Shown here piece after piece: positions 25,569-33,968 of a DNA stretch of 42,499 nt. How positions within the stretch are numbered: the first letter of the stretch is position 1; every line of letters begins with the position of its first letter. The DNA lies in assembly GCA_937983015.1 (NCBI GenBank), contig CALKAK010000118.1, forward strand, positions 1-42,499. The letters are read 5' to 3'. A program made the translations under genes and the position numbers. The notes under the pieces were generated by a model, which saw only the letters and a list, made by a program, of their open reading frames with translations, had not been told where the DNA came from and ran no database searches. Origin of the DNA: an uncultured Bacillaceae bacterium (GTDB taxonomy: Bacteria > Bacillota > Bacilli > Bacillales > Caldibacillaceae).

Positions 25569-26447
25569 ATGAATTTTACTGATTATGAGTTACTCGTCGT
25601 TCTTGCACAGGAAAAAAATATGCGGAAAGCGTCCGAACGGCTTTTCGTTTCCCAGCCCGCTTTATCGCAACGATTACAATCGATTGAAAAGGAATGGGGG
25701 ACAAAAATCTTCCTTCGCTCCCATAAAGGATTGACATTAACGCCAGCTGGTGAAATGATCGTTCACTTGGCTAAAGAGGTTTTAAAAAAGGAAGAAATGG
25801 TGCGGGAGCAGTTGGAGAATTTACAGTCTGATATTCATGGTACATTAAAGATCGCCTGTGCCACGATTGTCGGTCAGAACTGGCTGCCACAAGTGTTGAA
25901 AAAATACGTAGAAACTTATCCTAACGCCAAGATCTCTTTGATCACGGGATGGAGTAGCGAAATTTTGAAAGCCGTATATGAAGATCAGGTTCATGTCGGT
26001 ATCATCCGTGGCGACCCGGATTGGAAAGGGATAAAAATTCATTTATTCAAAGACTATCTTTATCTGGTGGATCGGGAAATCCGGTCGATTGACGATATTT
26101 TCAAAACGGAACGACCGTTTATCCAATTCAAAAGTGATTCCAACTATTATCAGGAGATCCAGGACTGGTGGCACTCCCGTTTCCAAAAAACACCCAAACG
26201 CGTCATCGTAGTCGATCAAATTGAAACGTGTAAACAAATGGCTTTGAACGGGATCGGTTATGCGATCTTACCGGAGCTTACTCTGCACGGGCTGGATAAG
26301 GATCTGTTTAAAATCCCTCTGCTCGATGATGAGGACCGTCCCCTCGGTAGAGATACCTGGTTATTAGCGTACCAGGCCAATTTCCAGTTAAAACAAGTAC
26401 AAGCGTTCGTGAATATCGTGAAAAAATTCATTGAGATCGAGAAATAA
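25569..26447 (+). CDS. ccpC: LysR-type regulator CcpC
   Basis: 292 residues, LysR family length. The N-terminal winged helix-turn-helix includes NMRKASERLFVSQPALSQRLQ and KIFLRSHKGLTLTPAGE, nearly as in B. subtilis CcpC. The C-terminal effector domain would bind citrate. CcpC represses citZ and aconitase citB and controls itself. ATG with AAGGGG upstream. A CcpC-type operator stands between promoter and start. The position after the darB region matches B. subtilis (ykuL-ccpC). Confidence 0.92.
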   Translation: MNFTDYELLVVLAQEKNMRKASERLFVSQPALSQRLQSIEKEWGTKIFLRSHKGLTLTPAGEMIVHLAKEVLKKEEMVREQLENLQSDIHGTLKIACATIVGQNWLPQVLKKYVETYPNAKISLITGWSSEILKAVYEDQVHVGIIRGDPDWKGIKIHLFKDYLYLVDREIRSIDDIFKTERPFIQFKSDSNYYQEIQDWWHSRFQKTPKRVIVVDQIETCKQMALNGIGYAILPELTLHGLDKDLFKIPLLDDEDRPLGRDTWLLAYQANFQLKQVQAFVNIVKKFIEIEK

Positions 26448-26545
26448 ACGGTGTTTTAATCATGTATGACCGCAATTGATCATATTTTTATAATGGACCG
26501 GCTCTCAGTTTTTTTCTCATGAAAAACGATATGGGGGGTGGCGCC

Positions 26546-27103
26546 ATGAAGCAACGGATTGTGCCCGCGTGCGCTGATATGAAAAGCTTTGAAAAATTTT
26601 TGGAAAGTTCTTACGAGATCGGCATCATCCTGGAAGTTCATATTTCCATGATTAAACATATCATGCGTCTGGCAAACCAGAACGGTAAAAAAATTATGTT
26701 TCATATGGATTTGATTAACGGCATACACAATAATGAGTACGGAACGGAATATATTTGTCAGGAATTCAAACCATTCGGTCTTATTTCCACGAAGGGCAGC
26801 GTGATTCAAAAGGCGAAACAAAACGGTGTTCTGGCAATTCAAAGGATGTTTCTCATCGATTCCCATGGGTTAAAAAAGACTCTGGCGCTCATTGAAAAAG
26901 TCAATCCTGATTATGTGGAAGTCTTGCCCGGAATCCTACCGCGAATGATCCGTTCCTTAAAAGAAACCATAGCAGTTCCCCTGTTAGCCGGTGGTTTAAT
27001 CCGTTCACCTGATGATGTTGAAAAGGCACTGGCATCAGGTGCGACTGCTGTCACGACATCCGAACGAACTTTATGGAAGTACTACGAAAATGTATTGATT
27101 TGA
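26546..27103 (+). CDS. glpP: Glycerol uptake operon antiterminator GlpP
   Basis: 185 residues, GlpP family, a small TIM-barrel protein that binds glycerol-3-phosphate and leader RNA and prevents termination upstream of glp genes. Recognisable stretches are RIVPACADMKSFEKFLES, VHISMIKH, KIMFHMDLINGI, DYVEVLPGI and PLLAGGLI. An in-frame ATG at 26519 exists, but the ATG at 26546 has GGGGGGTG five bases upstream and matches the family start. The target leader terminator is found before glpF. Confidence 0.95.
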   Translation: MKQRIVPACADMKSFEKFLESSYEIGIILEVHISMIKHIMRLANQNGKKIMFHMDLINGIHNNEYGTEYICQEFKPFGLISTKGSVIQKAKQNGVLAIQRMFLIDSHGLKKTLALIEKVNPDYVEVLPGILPRMIRSLKETIAVPLLAGGLIRSPDDVEKALASGATAVTTSERTLWKYYENVLI

Positions 27104-27240
27104 AAAGAAGCTTTGCAAAGCCTGTACACGAAAAATAGTGGGTTACCAGTGTGAATTTGAATAATCATCGCAAACTAAATTTGCCCGCGAAGTACAAAAG
27201 GATATGACAAGCAAATAAATTCATAAAAATCAAAAAAGTA

Positions 27241-27269
27241 TTGACGGCGCTTTCAAATATCGTTATCAT
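27241..27269 (+). promoter_or_regulatory. glpF promoter with overlapping cre-like site
   Basis: TTGACG (27241-27246), a 17-base spacer and TATCAT (27264-27269). TGACGGCGCTTTCA (27242-27255) fits cre in 12 of 14 positions and overlaps the -35, as expected for CcpA repression of glycerol uptake. Confidence 0.7.
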
Positions 27270-27302
27270 GAATGTAAAGTTAATAGTGATGGAGATAAGG
27301 AG

Positions 27303-27353
27303 ACTCACATGGTTCATATCTAGGATTAGATATGGTGCCATGTGAGTTTTTTT
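27303..27353 (+). terminator. Leader terminator of glpFK, target of GlpP antitermination
   Basis: A long two-part hairpin: ACTCACATGG (27303-27312) with CCATGTGAGT (27338-27347), and inside it CATATCTA (27315-27322) with TAGATATG (27327-27334), followed by seven T. It lies about 35 bases past the promoter and 46 bases before glpF. With glpP just upstream this is the expected glycerol-3-phosphate-dependent control point. Confidence 0.85.
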
Positions 27354-27398
27354 ATCTTGATATTTTCTTACCAAAAATTTTTAGGGGGATGGTGAAAC

Positions 27399-28208
27399 AT
27401 GTCTGTTTATCTGGCAGAATTTGTCGGCACGATGATCCTCATTATTTTTGGCTGTGGTGTCGTTGCTGGTGTCACCTTGAAGTTTTCCAAATCGTTTAGT
27501 GGCGGCTGGATCGTAATCACAACTGGATGGGGTCTCGGAGTGGCCATGGGGGTTTATGCCGTTGGAGCCATTTCTGGCGCTCATTTGAACCCTGCAGTCA
27601 CATTAGGTCTTGCGGCGATAGGCGATTTCCCCTGGGAGCAAGTACCAGGATATATTATCGCACAAATGCTCGGTGCAATCGTTGGCGCCATCATCGTTTA
27701 TTTTGCTTATCTACCTCATTGGGGGGCTACTGAAGAACCTACCACGAAGCTCGGGGTATTTTCAACAAGTCCTGCCATTCGCAGCCCGCTTGCGAACTTA
27801 GCGACAGAAATTATCGGTACATTTATGTTACTGTTGGGAATTTTATTTATCGGTACGAATCAAATCGCTGATGGCTTGAATCCGTTTATCATCGGACTCT
27901 TGATTCTCGCCATCGGTTTGTCCCTTGGGGGACCAACCGGGTACGCCATCAATCCTGCCCGGGATCTAGGTCCGCGGATCGCTCATGCAATTTTACCGAT
28001 ACCCGGTAAAGGGGATTCCAATTGGGGATATTCGTGGATTCCTGTCGTCGGTCCGATCATCGGTGGCGTCTTCGGTTGCTACTTCTTCCAAGCTGTTTTT
28101 AACGGTGAGTACTCCATCGGGTTTTGGTTACTAGGGGCGGTTGTTCTCGTGATTTTAGTAGGAGCAGCCTTCCAAGAGTCGAAAAAATATTCTAGTAGTG
28201 CTAACTGA
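27399..28208 (+). CDS. glpF: Glycerol facilitator GlpF (MIP family)
   Basis: 269 residues, six membrane helices and two half-helices. The two NPA motifs are SGAHLNPAVT and GYAINPARDLGPR; the Asp after NPAR is typical of glycerol-conducting aquaglyceroporins rather than water channels. It lets glycerol diffuse across the membrane. ATG follows AGGGGGATGG. glpK is 47 bases downstream in the same operon. Confidence 0.96.
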   Translation: MSVYLAEFVGTMILIIFGCGVVAGVTLKFSKSFSGGWIVITTGWGLGVAMGVYAVGAISGAHLNPAVTLGLAAIGDFPWEQVPGYIIAQMLGAIVGAIIVYFAYLPHWGATEEPTTKLGVFSTSPAIRSPLANLATEIIGTFMLLLGILFIGTNQIADGLNPFIIGLLILAIGLSLGGPTGYAINPARDLGPRIAHAILPIPGKGDSNWGYSWIPVVGPIIGGVFGCYFFQAVFNGEYSIGFWLLGAVVLVILVGAAFQESKKYSSSAN

Positions 28209-28255
28209 AGAAAAAGCATGTAAGATAAAAGTATAGGTTAGGGAGGGAATTGATG

Positions 28256-29746
28256 ATGGAAAAGTATATCATGGCCCTGGATCAAGGCACAACGAGTTCG
28301 CGAGCGATCTTATTTAATAAAAAAGGAGAGATTGTCTCGATCGCCCAGCAAGAGTTCGAGCAGATTTTCCCGCAGCCGGGCTGGGTCGAACATGATGCGA
28401 ACGAAATCTGGACATCCATCCTTGCGGTAATTGCCGAATCGTTACGAAAAGCCGATGCCGAACCATCCCAAGTCGTGGCAATCGGGATTACTAACCAGCG
28501 GGAAACTGCGGTGGTCTGGGACAAGAAAACCGGAAAGCCGATTTACAATGCAATCGTTTGGCAATCGCGCCAGACGGAAGATATTTGTAAAGAATTGCGG
28601 GAAAAAGGGTATGAAAACACCTTCCGGAATAAAACCGGTCTTTTAATCGATCCATATTTTTCCGGAACGAAAGTGAAATGGATTCTCGATCATGTGGAGG
28701 GAGCTCGGGAAAAAGCGGAAAAAGGCGAGCTTTTATTCGGAACCATTGATACTTGGCTCGTTTACAAACTATCTGGTGGAAAAGCCCATGTCACCGATTA
28801 CTCCAATGCATCCCGTACGTTGATGTACAATATTTATGAACTAAAATGGGATGAGGAATTACTCGAGATCTTAGGTGTACCGAAGAGCATGTTACCCGAA
28901 GTTCGCCCGTCTTCTGAGGTATACGCCAAAACCGTTGATTACCATTTTTTTGGGCATGAAGTACCGATTGCGGGAATTGCCGGCGACCAGCAAGCTGCTC
29001 TCTTTGGTCAGGCCGCTTTTGAACCAGGGATGGCAAAAAATACGTACGGTACCGGCGCCTTCCTGCTAATGAACACAGGAGAGAAAGCGGTTCAATCGCA
29101 ACACGGGTTGCTAACGACCCTGGCCTGGGGATTGGATGGGAAAGTTACCTATGCCCTTGAAGGTAGCATCTTTGTTGCCGGATCTGGAGTCCAGTGGTTG
29201 CGCGATGGTATGCGCATGTTCAGATCCGCTCCTGAAAGCGAAAACTACGCAAAAAAAGTAGCCTCCACCGATGGAGTCTATTTCGTTCCCGCTTTCGTCG
29301 GCCTAGGTGCACCATATTGGGATAGTGAGGCCAGGGGAGCTGTGTTCGGTTTAACACGGGGGACAACGAAGGAACATTTCATCCGTGCTGTACTGGAGTC
29401 CGTCGCCTATCAAACGAAAGATGTGCTAGATGCGATGATCAATGATTCGGGTATCCAGTTAAAATCGTTACGCGTTGATGGCGGCATGGTGAAAAACGAT
29501 TTCCTCATGCAATTCCAAAGCGATATTCTTGGCGTGGAAGTCGTCCGTCCCGTTGTTACAGAAACGACGGCCCTGGGTGCGGCATATCTCGCTGGACTGG
29601 CTACCGGGTTCTGGGAAAGCACCGCTGAGATCGCAGCACAATGGCAAGTAGACAAAACTTTTACATGTCAGATGCCGGAGGCGGAAAGAAACGAACTTTA
29701 TGAAGGGTGGAGAAAAGCGGTTAACGCCACCCGGATGTTCAAGTAA
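28256..29746 (+). CDS. glpK: Glycerol kinase
   Basis: 496 residues, FGGY kinase family, very close to B. subtilis GlpK. It makes glycerol-3-phosphate from glycerol and ATP. The N-terminal LDQGTTSSRAILF phosphate loop, the TNQRE motif and the DGGMVKN region near the C-terminus are intact. His230 in DYHFFG is the residue that HPr~P phosphorylates in Firmicutes to activate the enzyme. TTG 28250 and ATG 28253 are alternative starts; ATG 28256 has the best spacing from GGGAGGG and gives the normal N-terminus. No glpD follows; a terminator and then dhaKLM come next. Confidence 0.97.
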   Translation: MEKYIMALDQGTTSSRAILFNKKGEIVSIAQQEFEQIFPQPGWVEHDANEIWTSILAVIAESLRKADAEPSQVVAIGITNQRETAVVWDKKTGKPIYNAIVWQSRQTEDICKELREKGYENTFRNKTGLLIDPYFSGTKVKWILDHVEGAREKAEKGELLFGTIDTWLVYKLSGGKAHVTDYSNASRTLMYNIYELKWDEELLEILGVPKSMLPEVRPSSEVYAKTVDYHFFGHEVPIAGIAGDQQAALFGQAAFEPGMAKNTYGTGAFLLMNTGEKAVQSQHGLLTTLAWGLDGKVTYALEGSIFVAGSGVQWLRDGMRMFRSAPESENYAKKVASTDGVYFVPAFVGLGAPYWDSEARGAVFGLTRGTTKEHFIRAVLESVAYQTKDVLDAMINDSGIQLKSLRVDGGMVKNDFLMQFQSDILGVEVVRPVVTETTALGAAYLAGLATGFWESTAEIAAQWQVDKTFTCQMPEAERNELYEGWRKAVNATRMFK

Positions 29747-29762
29747 GCTGAGAACAAATTGG

Positions 29763-29800
29763 AAAAAGTCGTAATCTTTATCAGGATTACGACTTTTTTC
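29763..29800 (+). terminator. Terminator of glpFK
   Basis: A perfect 14-base stem, AAAAAGTCGTAATC (29763-29776) with GATTACGACTTTTT (29785-29798). The dhaK promoter is unclear; a TAAAAT lies near 29,815. Confidence 0.9.
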
Positions 29801-29865
29801 GCAATTTTTATTGTAAAATAAAGGTAAAACGAGTGGACAAAATGAGGAAAGGAGCGCGAGTCCCA

Positions 29866-30861
29866 GTGAAAAAAATTATCAATCACCCTGAACAGGTCGT
29901 CCAAGAAATGTTGGAAGGAATCGTTCTTGCTCATCCCGATCGATTGCGTTTGTTAGAGGGGACATCGGTAATTGTTAGAAAAGATGCGCCGGTAAAAAAT
30001 AAAGTTGGCGTGATTAGCGGTGGTGGTAGCGGTCATGAACCGGCCCATGCGGGGTACGTGGGAAAGGGGATGCTCGATGCAGCTGTGGCCGGTGAAGTGT
30101 TTACCTCGCCAACACCGGATCAGATTTTTGCGGCGATTCAAGCGGTAAATAGTGGTAAAGGTGTGTTCATGGTTATTAAAAACTATACTGGAGACGTTAT
30201 GAATTTCGAAATGGCTGCTGAACTGGCGGCGGCAGAAGGAATCGAAGTGGAAAGTGTCATCGTCAATGATGACGTAGCGGTGGAAGATAGTACGTATACG
30301 ACGGGACGACGCGGCATCGCAGGTACGGTGTTTGTTCATAAGATCGTCGGTGCTAAAGCTGAAGAAGGGGCGCCACTAGGTGAGATTAAAAGAGTGGCTG
30401 AAAAAGTAGTAAAAAATGTTCGTTCCATGGGTATGGCCATCAGTCCTTGCACAGTTCCCGCAGCCGGCAAGCCTGGATTTGAACTCGGTGAAAATGAAAT
30501 GGAAGTGGGGATCGGAATTCATGGTGAACCGGGTATCGCAAGGAAACCGATCGCTACAGCGGATGAAATCGCCAGAACATTGACCGCTCATATTTTAGAC
30601 GATATCAAGATCGCATCGGGTGATGAAGTAGCGGTCATGGTTAACGGGATGGGGGCTACACCGATTATGGAACTGTATATCGTCAACCGCAAAGTTCAAC
30701 AAATTTTACAAGAAAAAGAGATCCGTGTTTACGACACTTTTGTTGGTAATTATATGACGTCCCTCGAGATGGCCGGGTGTTCTGTCACCATTTTGAAATT
30801 GGATGATGAATTGAAAGAACTACTCGGACGGGAAGCTGACACCCCAGCCTTGAAAAAATAA
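29866..30861 (+). CDS. dhaK: Dihydroxyacetone kinase subunit DhaK
   Basis: 331 residues. DhaK binds dihydroxyacetone covalently through a histidine, here His219 in GIGIHGEPG. The GGGSGHEPAHAG loop (52-63) and Asp110 in YTGDVMNFE belong to the active site. The frame is open upstream to a GTG at 29833, but the GTG at 29866 gives the family start (KKIIN). AAAGGAG stands 11 bases upstream, somewhat far. It forms an operon with dhaL and dhaM. The phosphate comes from PEP through EI, HPr, DhaM and DhaL-ADP. Confidence 0.95.
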   Translation: MKKIINHPEQVVQEMLEGIVLAHPDRLRLLEGTSVIVRKDAPVKNKVGVISGGGSGHEPAHAGYVGKGMLDAAVAGEVFTSPTPDQIFAAIQAVNSGKGVFMVIKNYTGDVMNFEMAAELAAAEGIEVESVIVNDDVAVEDSTYTTGRRGIAGTVFVHKIVGAKAEEGAPLGEIKRVAEKVVKNVRSMGMAISPCTVPAAGKPGFELGENEMEVGIGIHGEPGIARKPIATADEIARTLTAHILDDIKIASGDEVAVMVNGMGATPIMELYIVNRKVQQILQEKEIRVYDTFVGNYMTSLEMAGCSVTILKLDDELKELLGREADTPALKK

Positions 30862-30927
30862 AAGCGGCGAGCGGTGAGAAAGAGAAGGCTTTCTCCCGCT
30901 CCTTATTTAAGGTTAGGAGGTAATAAG

Positions 30928-31548
30928 ATGCGTTTAACGGTAGAGAAGACAATCAACTGGATGGAACGAATGAATGAAATAATCGCTGAACAAAAAGAAT
31001 TTTTAACCGATCTCGACCAGGCCATCGGTGACGGGGATCACGGGATCAATATGGCCCGCGGCTTCCAGGAAGTTATCAAAAAATTACACATGACAAACTA
31101 TTCAACTGTCTCTGATGTCTTGCGAGATGTGGCGATGACGATCATGTCGAAAGTTGGTGGTGCATCTGGGCCACTGTATGGAACCGCATTTTTGAAAATG
31201 TCTTTGGCATTAAAAGGGAAAGAAGAAGTAACCTTATCGGATGTTGCTAAAGCGATAACTGAAGCGTTGAACGGATTAATCCAGCGCGGAAAAGCCAAAC
31301 CGGGAGATAAAACGATGATCGATGTCTGGGATCCAGTAGCGAATTACATAAATGAACTGAAATCATTCGATCCGGACGGTATTGTCCAAATTGCCCGGGA
31401 AGCGATGGAAAAAACGAAGGATTTACAAGCATCGAAGGGACGGGCCGCTTATTTAAAAGAACGTTCGGTCGGACATATCGACCCCGGGGCGACATCTTCA
31501 TACTACCTATTTCTTGCACTCAGTGACGTGATGAAAGAAGGTGACTGA
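30928..31548 (+). CDS. dhaL: Dihydroxyacetone kinase subunit DhaL
   Basis: 206 residues, the ADP-binding subunit of the PTS-dependent kinase. The motif DQAIGDGDHGINMARG holds the Mg-binding aspartates (Asp30, Asp35, Asp37), and GGASGPLYG and the C-terminal DPGATS are conserved. An upstream in-frame ATG at 30874 is ignored because AGGAGG precedes the ATG at 30928 at the right distance. It is separated from dhaK by 66 bases. Confidence 0.95.
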   Translation: MRLTVEKTINWMERMNEIIAEQKEFLTDLDQAIGDGDHGINMARGFQEVIKKLHMTNYSTVSDVLRDVAMTIMSKVGGASGPLYGTAFLKMSLALKGKEEVTLSDVAKAITEALNGLIQRGKAKPGDKTMIDVWDPVANYINELKSFDPDGIVQIAREAMEKTKDLQASKGRAAYLKERSVGHIDPGATSSYYLFLALSDVMKEGD

Positions 31549-31549
31549 A

Positions 31550-31936
31550 TTGGCGAAAGTGGGAATCGTCCTGGTCTCCCATAGTGAAAAAGTCGCTAAT
31601 GGGATCAAGGAGATCATCATGGAAGTTGCACAGGAAGTTCCGGTAGCCACCGCTGGTGGTACAGATAGTGGGGAGATCGGGACAAGCTTTGTCAAAATCG
31701 TTGCGGCGATTGAAGAAGCCTGTACGGACAAAGGGGCGATCATTTTTTATGATCTCGGTAGCGCTATGATGAATGCGGAAATGGCGGTAGAACAATTTCC
31801 GGAAAAAAATGTTCGCATTGCCGAGCATATAGCCATACTCGAAGGGACTTACTTTGCTGCCGTTGAATCGAGTATGAATAAAGATGTTGAGGAAATATTA
31901 TCGGCTTTAAAGAATAGTTTTCAACATTCAAAATAA
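31550..31936 (+). CDS. dhaM: PTS-dependent dihydroxyacetone kinase phosphotransferase subunit DhaM
   Basis: 128 residues, a single EIIA-mannose-like domain, as usual in Gram-positive DhaM; it lacks the HPr and EI-like domains fused in E. coli DhaM. The phosphorylated histidine is in LVSHSEKVANG. GGTDSGEIGTS and FYDLGSAMMNAEMA are family landmarks. Start: TTG 31550, six bases from GGTGA; a GTG at 31541 overlapping dhaL is the alternative. It needs the general EI and HPr, encoded at 16,368-18,352. Confidence 0.93.
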   Translation: MAKVGIVLVSHSEKVANGIKEIIMEVAQEVPVATAGGTDSGEIGTSFVKIVAAIEEACTDKGAIIFYDLGSAMMNAEMAVEQFPEKNVRIAEHIAILEGTYFAAVESSMNKDVEEILSALKNSFQHSK

Positions 31937-31966
31937 CGATTTATTAATATAATGAAAAGATTGTGA

Positions 31967-32015
31967 AAAATTGGCTTTAAATCGAGAATTTGATTTAAAG
32001 CCTTTTCTTTTTTTG
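31967..32015 (+). terminator. Terminator of dhaKLM
   Basis: GGCTTTAAATC (31973-31983) pairs with GATTTAAAGCC (31992-32002), followed by a T-rich tail. Confidence 0.88.
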
Positions 32016-32133
32016 CTAAATGTTGTAAAATATAGAATTCATAAGAAAAGTCCGATTTGCTTTTTGGTTTGACAAAAAGTTTCATAAAATGACATGGATT
32101 ATTCCTTAAAAGGGGTGGAAAATCTTTAATAAA

Positions 32134-32153
32134 ATGTTATATGAATATAACAT
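32134..32153. promoter_or_regulatory. Perfect palindrome before the ABC exporter, probable operator
   Basis: ATGTTATATGAATATAACAT, nine-base arms around GA, perfectly symmetrical. It ends 33 bases before the first exporter gene. Its size and place suggest a dimeric repressor site of MarR or TetR type; no such regulator gene is in the window. Confidence 0.5.
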
Positions 32154-32186
32154 GCTCCTATATCAGATAGCGGGAGGAGGATTTTT

Positions 32187-33968
32187 TTGTCTGTTTTTAA
32201 AAAACTAAAAGACTTTTACATGCCGTACAAAAAATACTTGATCATTTCGATTATTTTCATGATCGTCACGACCGCAATCACTCTCGTTTATCCGATTCTC
32301 TTGCAGCAAACCGTAGACGAGGTGATTCTCAACCAACGCTCGGATATCGTGCTATTTCTTGTCATCGGATATTTTCTGCTCATGCTTATCAAAGCTGTCG
32401 CTACATATATTCAACAATATACGGGTAGGTTATTCGGTATTATCGCAATGTATAAACTCCGGGAGAAATTGTATGAAAAACTGCAATTTTTACCGTTTCG
32501 TTATTATGATAATGCCAAAACCGGTGATATCATGTCGCGGCTTACGGCCGATGTTCAGGGGTTTCGTTTCTTTTTAGCTTTCGGTATCTCTGATCTCGTC
32601 CATTTTTTCCTACTTGTTACAATCAGCATGGTCATCATGCTCACCTATTCTATTAAACTAACCTTAGTCACGCTTATTTCCTTACCTTTCTTGATTGTCG
32701 TCGTTTACAAATTTGATAAACAGATACACCCGGCATTCCGGGCGGTGCGCCGCTCTTTTGGGCGTTTGAATACGAAAGTGCAGGAGAATATCAGCGGGAT
32801 CAAAACGGTAAAAGCGCTATCAAAAGAAGATTTTGAGATCGAAAGATTTTACGACTTCAACATGGATTATCGCGATCGTAATATTTTTAACTCGCATATT
32901 TGGGCGAAATATTTCCCGCTGATGGAATTTATCGGTTCGCTCTGCATTATTTTTCTTCTTTCATACGGCGGGTATTTGGTCATTCATGATGAATTAAATC
33001 CCGGGGAGCTCATCGCCTTTTACAGTTTAACAGGTTACTTGATTTTTCCGATCATGTACCTCGGCTTCATCATCAACTTATATTCCCGGGCGAAAGCAGC
33101 TGGTGAACGACTCCTGGAAATTTTAAATGAACCGAACGAAATCAAAGAAAAACCGAATCCGATCTCTGGAAAAACGATTGACGGGGATGTCGAGTTTAGA
33201 AACGTAACCCTGGTGTATCCTGGGGAAAAAACACCGGCACTGGAAAATGTTTCGTTTAAAGCACCTGCCGGAAGCACGATCGGTCTGATCGGGGCAACCG
33301 GTTCCGGGAAAACGAGCGTCACCCAGCTTATCCCGCGCTTTTACGATGTTACGGACGGTGAGGTACTCGTCGATGGTATCAATGTAAAAGATTACGATCT
33401 ACAGACCTTGCGTTCGCAAATCGGTATTGTTATGCAAGAGCCGTTTTTATTCTCTTCCAGTATTAAGGCGAATATCGCCTACGGTAAACCGGATGCGACG
33501 ATGGATGAAATCGTGGCGGCGGCAAAAAGGGCCAAAGCCCATGACTTCATCATGGAAATGCCGGATGGGTACGATACGATTCTCGGGGAACGGGGACTCG
33601 GCCTTTCCGGAGGACAAAAACAGCGGATCGCCATCGCCCGTGCGCTATGTGTCGATCCAAGGATCTTGATCCTTGATGATGCGACGAGCGCTGTGGATAT
33701 GGAAACGGAATTCGAGATCCAGCAGGCGATGCGTGAAGTCATGAAAGGTCGCACGACCTTCATCATCGCTCACCGGATTTCCTCGGTGAAACATGCCGAT
33801 TTAATTTTAGTTTTTGAAGATGGAAAAATCGTAGAGCGGGGAACCCATGAAGAACTCATCAAAAATAACGGACCGTATGAACGGATCTACCGGATCCAAT
33901 ATCAAGACCAACAAGCCGTTTTAGAGGCTGGCATGAAGGAAGGGCGGGTAATCGGTGGATGCAATTAA
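32187..33968 (+). CDS. ABC exporter half-transporter, subunit 1 of a heterodimer
   Basis: 593 residues: six-helix membrane domain (about 1-310), then an ATPase domain with Walker A GATGSGKT (about 370), canonical signature LSGGQ and Walker B ILILDDATSAVD. The catalytic Glu after Walker B is replaced by Asp, the mark of the degenerate site in heterodimeric exporters of the BmrCD or TM287/288 kind. TTG start with GGGAGGAGG six bases upstream. It overlaps the next gene by 14 bases. Drug, lipid or peptide export is possible; the substrate is unknown. Confidence 0.92.
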   Translation: MSVFKKLKDFYMPYKKYLIISIIFMIVTTAITLVYPILLQQTVDEVILNQRSDIVLFLVIGYFLLMLIKAVATYIQQYTGRLFGIIAMYKLREKLYEKLQFLPFRYYDNAKTGDIMSRLTADVQGFRFFLAFGISDLVHFFLLVTISMVIMLTYSIKLTLVTLISLPFLIVVVYKFDKQIHPAFRAVRRSFGRLNTKVQENISGIKTVKALSKEDFEIERFYDFNMDYRDRNIFNSHIWAKYFPLMEFIGSLCIIFLLSYGGYLVIHDELNPGELIAFYSLTGYLIFPIMYLGFIINLYSRAKAAGERLLEILNEPNEIKEKPNPISGKTIDGDVEFRNVTLVYPGEKTPALENVSFKAPAGSTIGLIGATGSGKTSVTQLIPRFYDVTDGEVLVDGINVKDYDLQTLRSQIGIVMQEPFLFSSSIKANIAYGKPDATMDEIVAAAKRAKAHDFIMEMPDGYDTILGERGLGLSGGQKQRIAIARALCVDPRILILDDATSAVDMETEFEIQQAMREVMKGRTTFIIAHRISSVKHADLILVFEDGKIVERGTHEELIKNNGPYERIYRIQYQDQQAVLEAGMKEGRVIGGCN

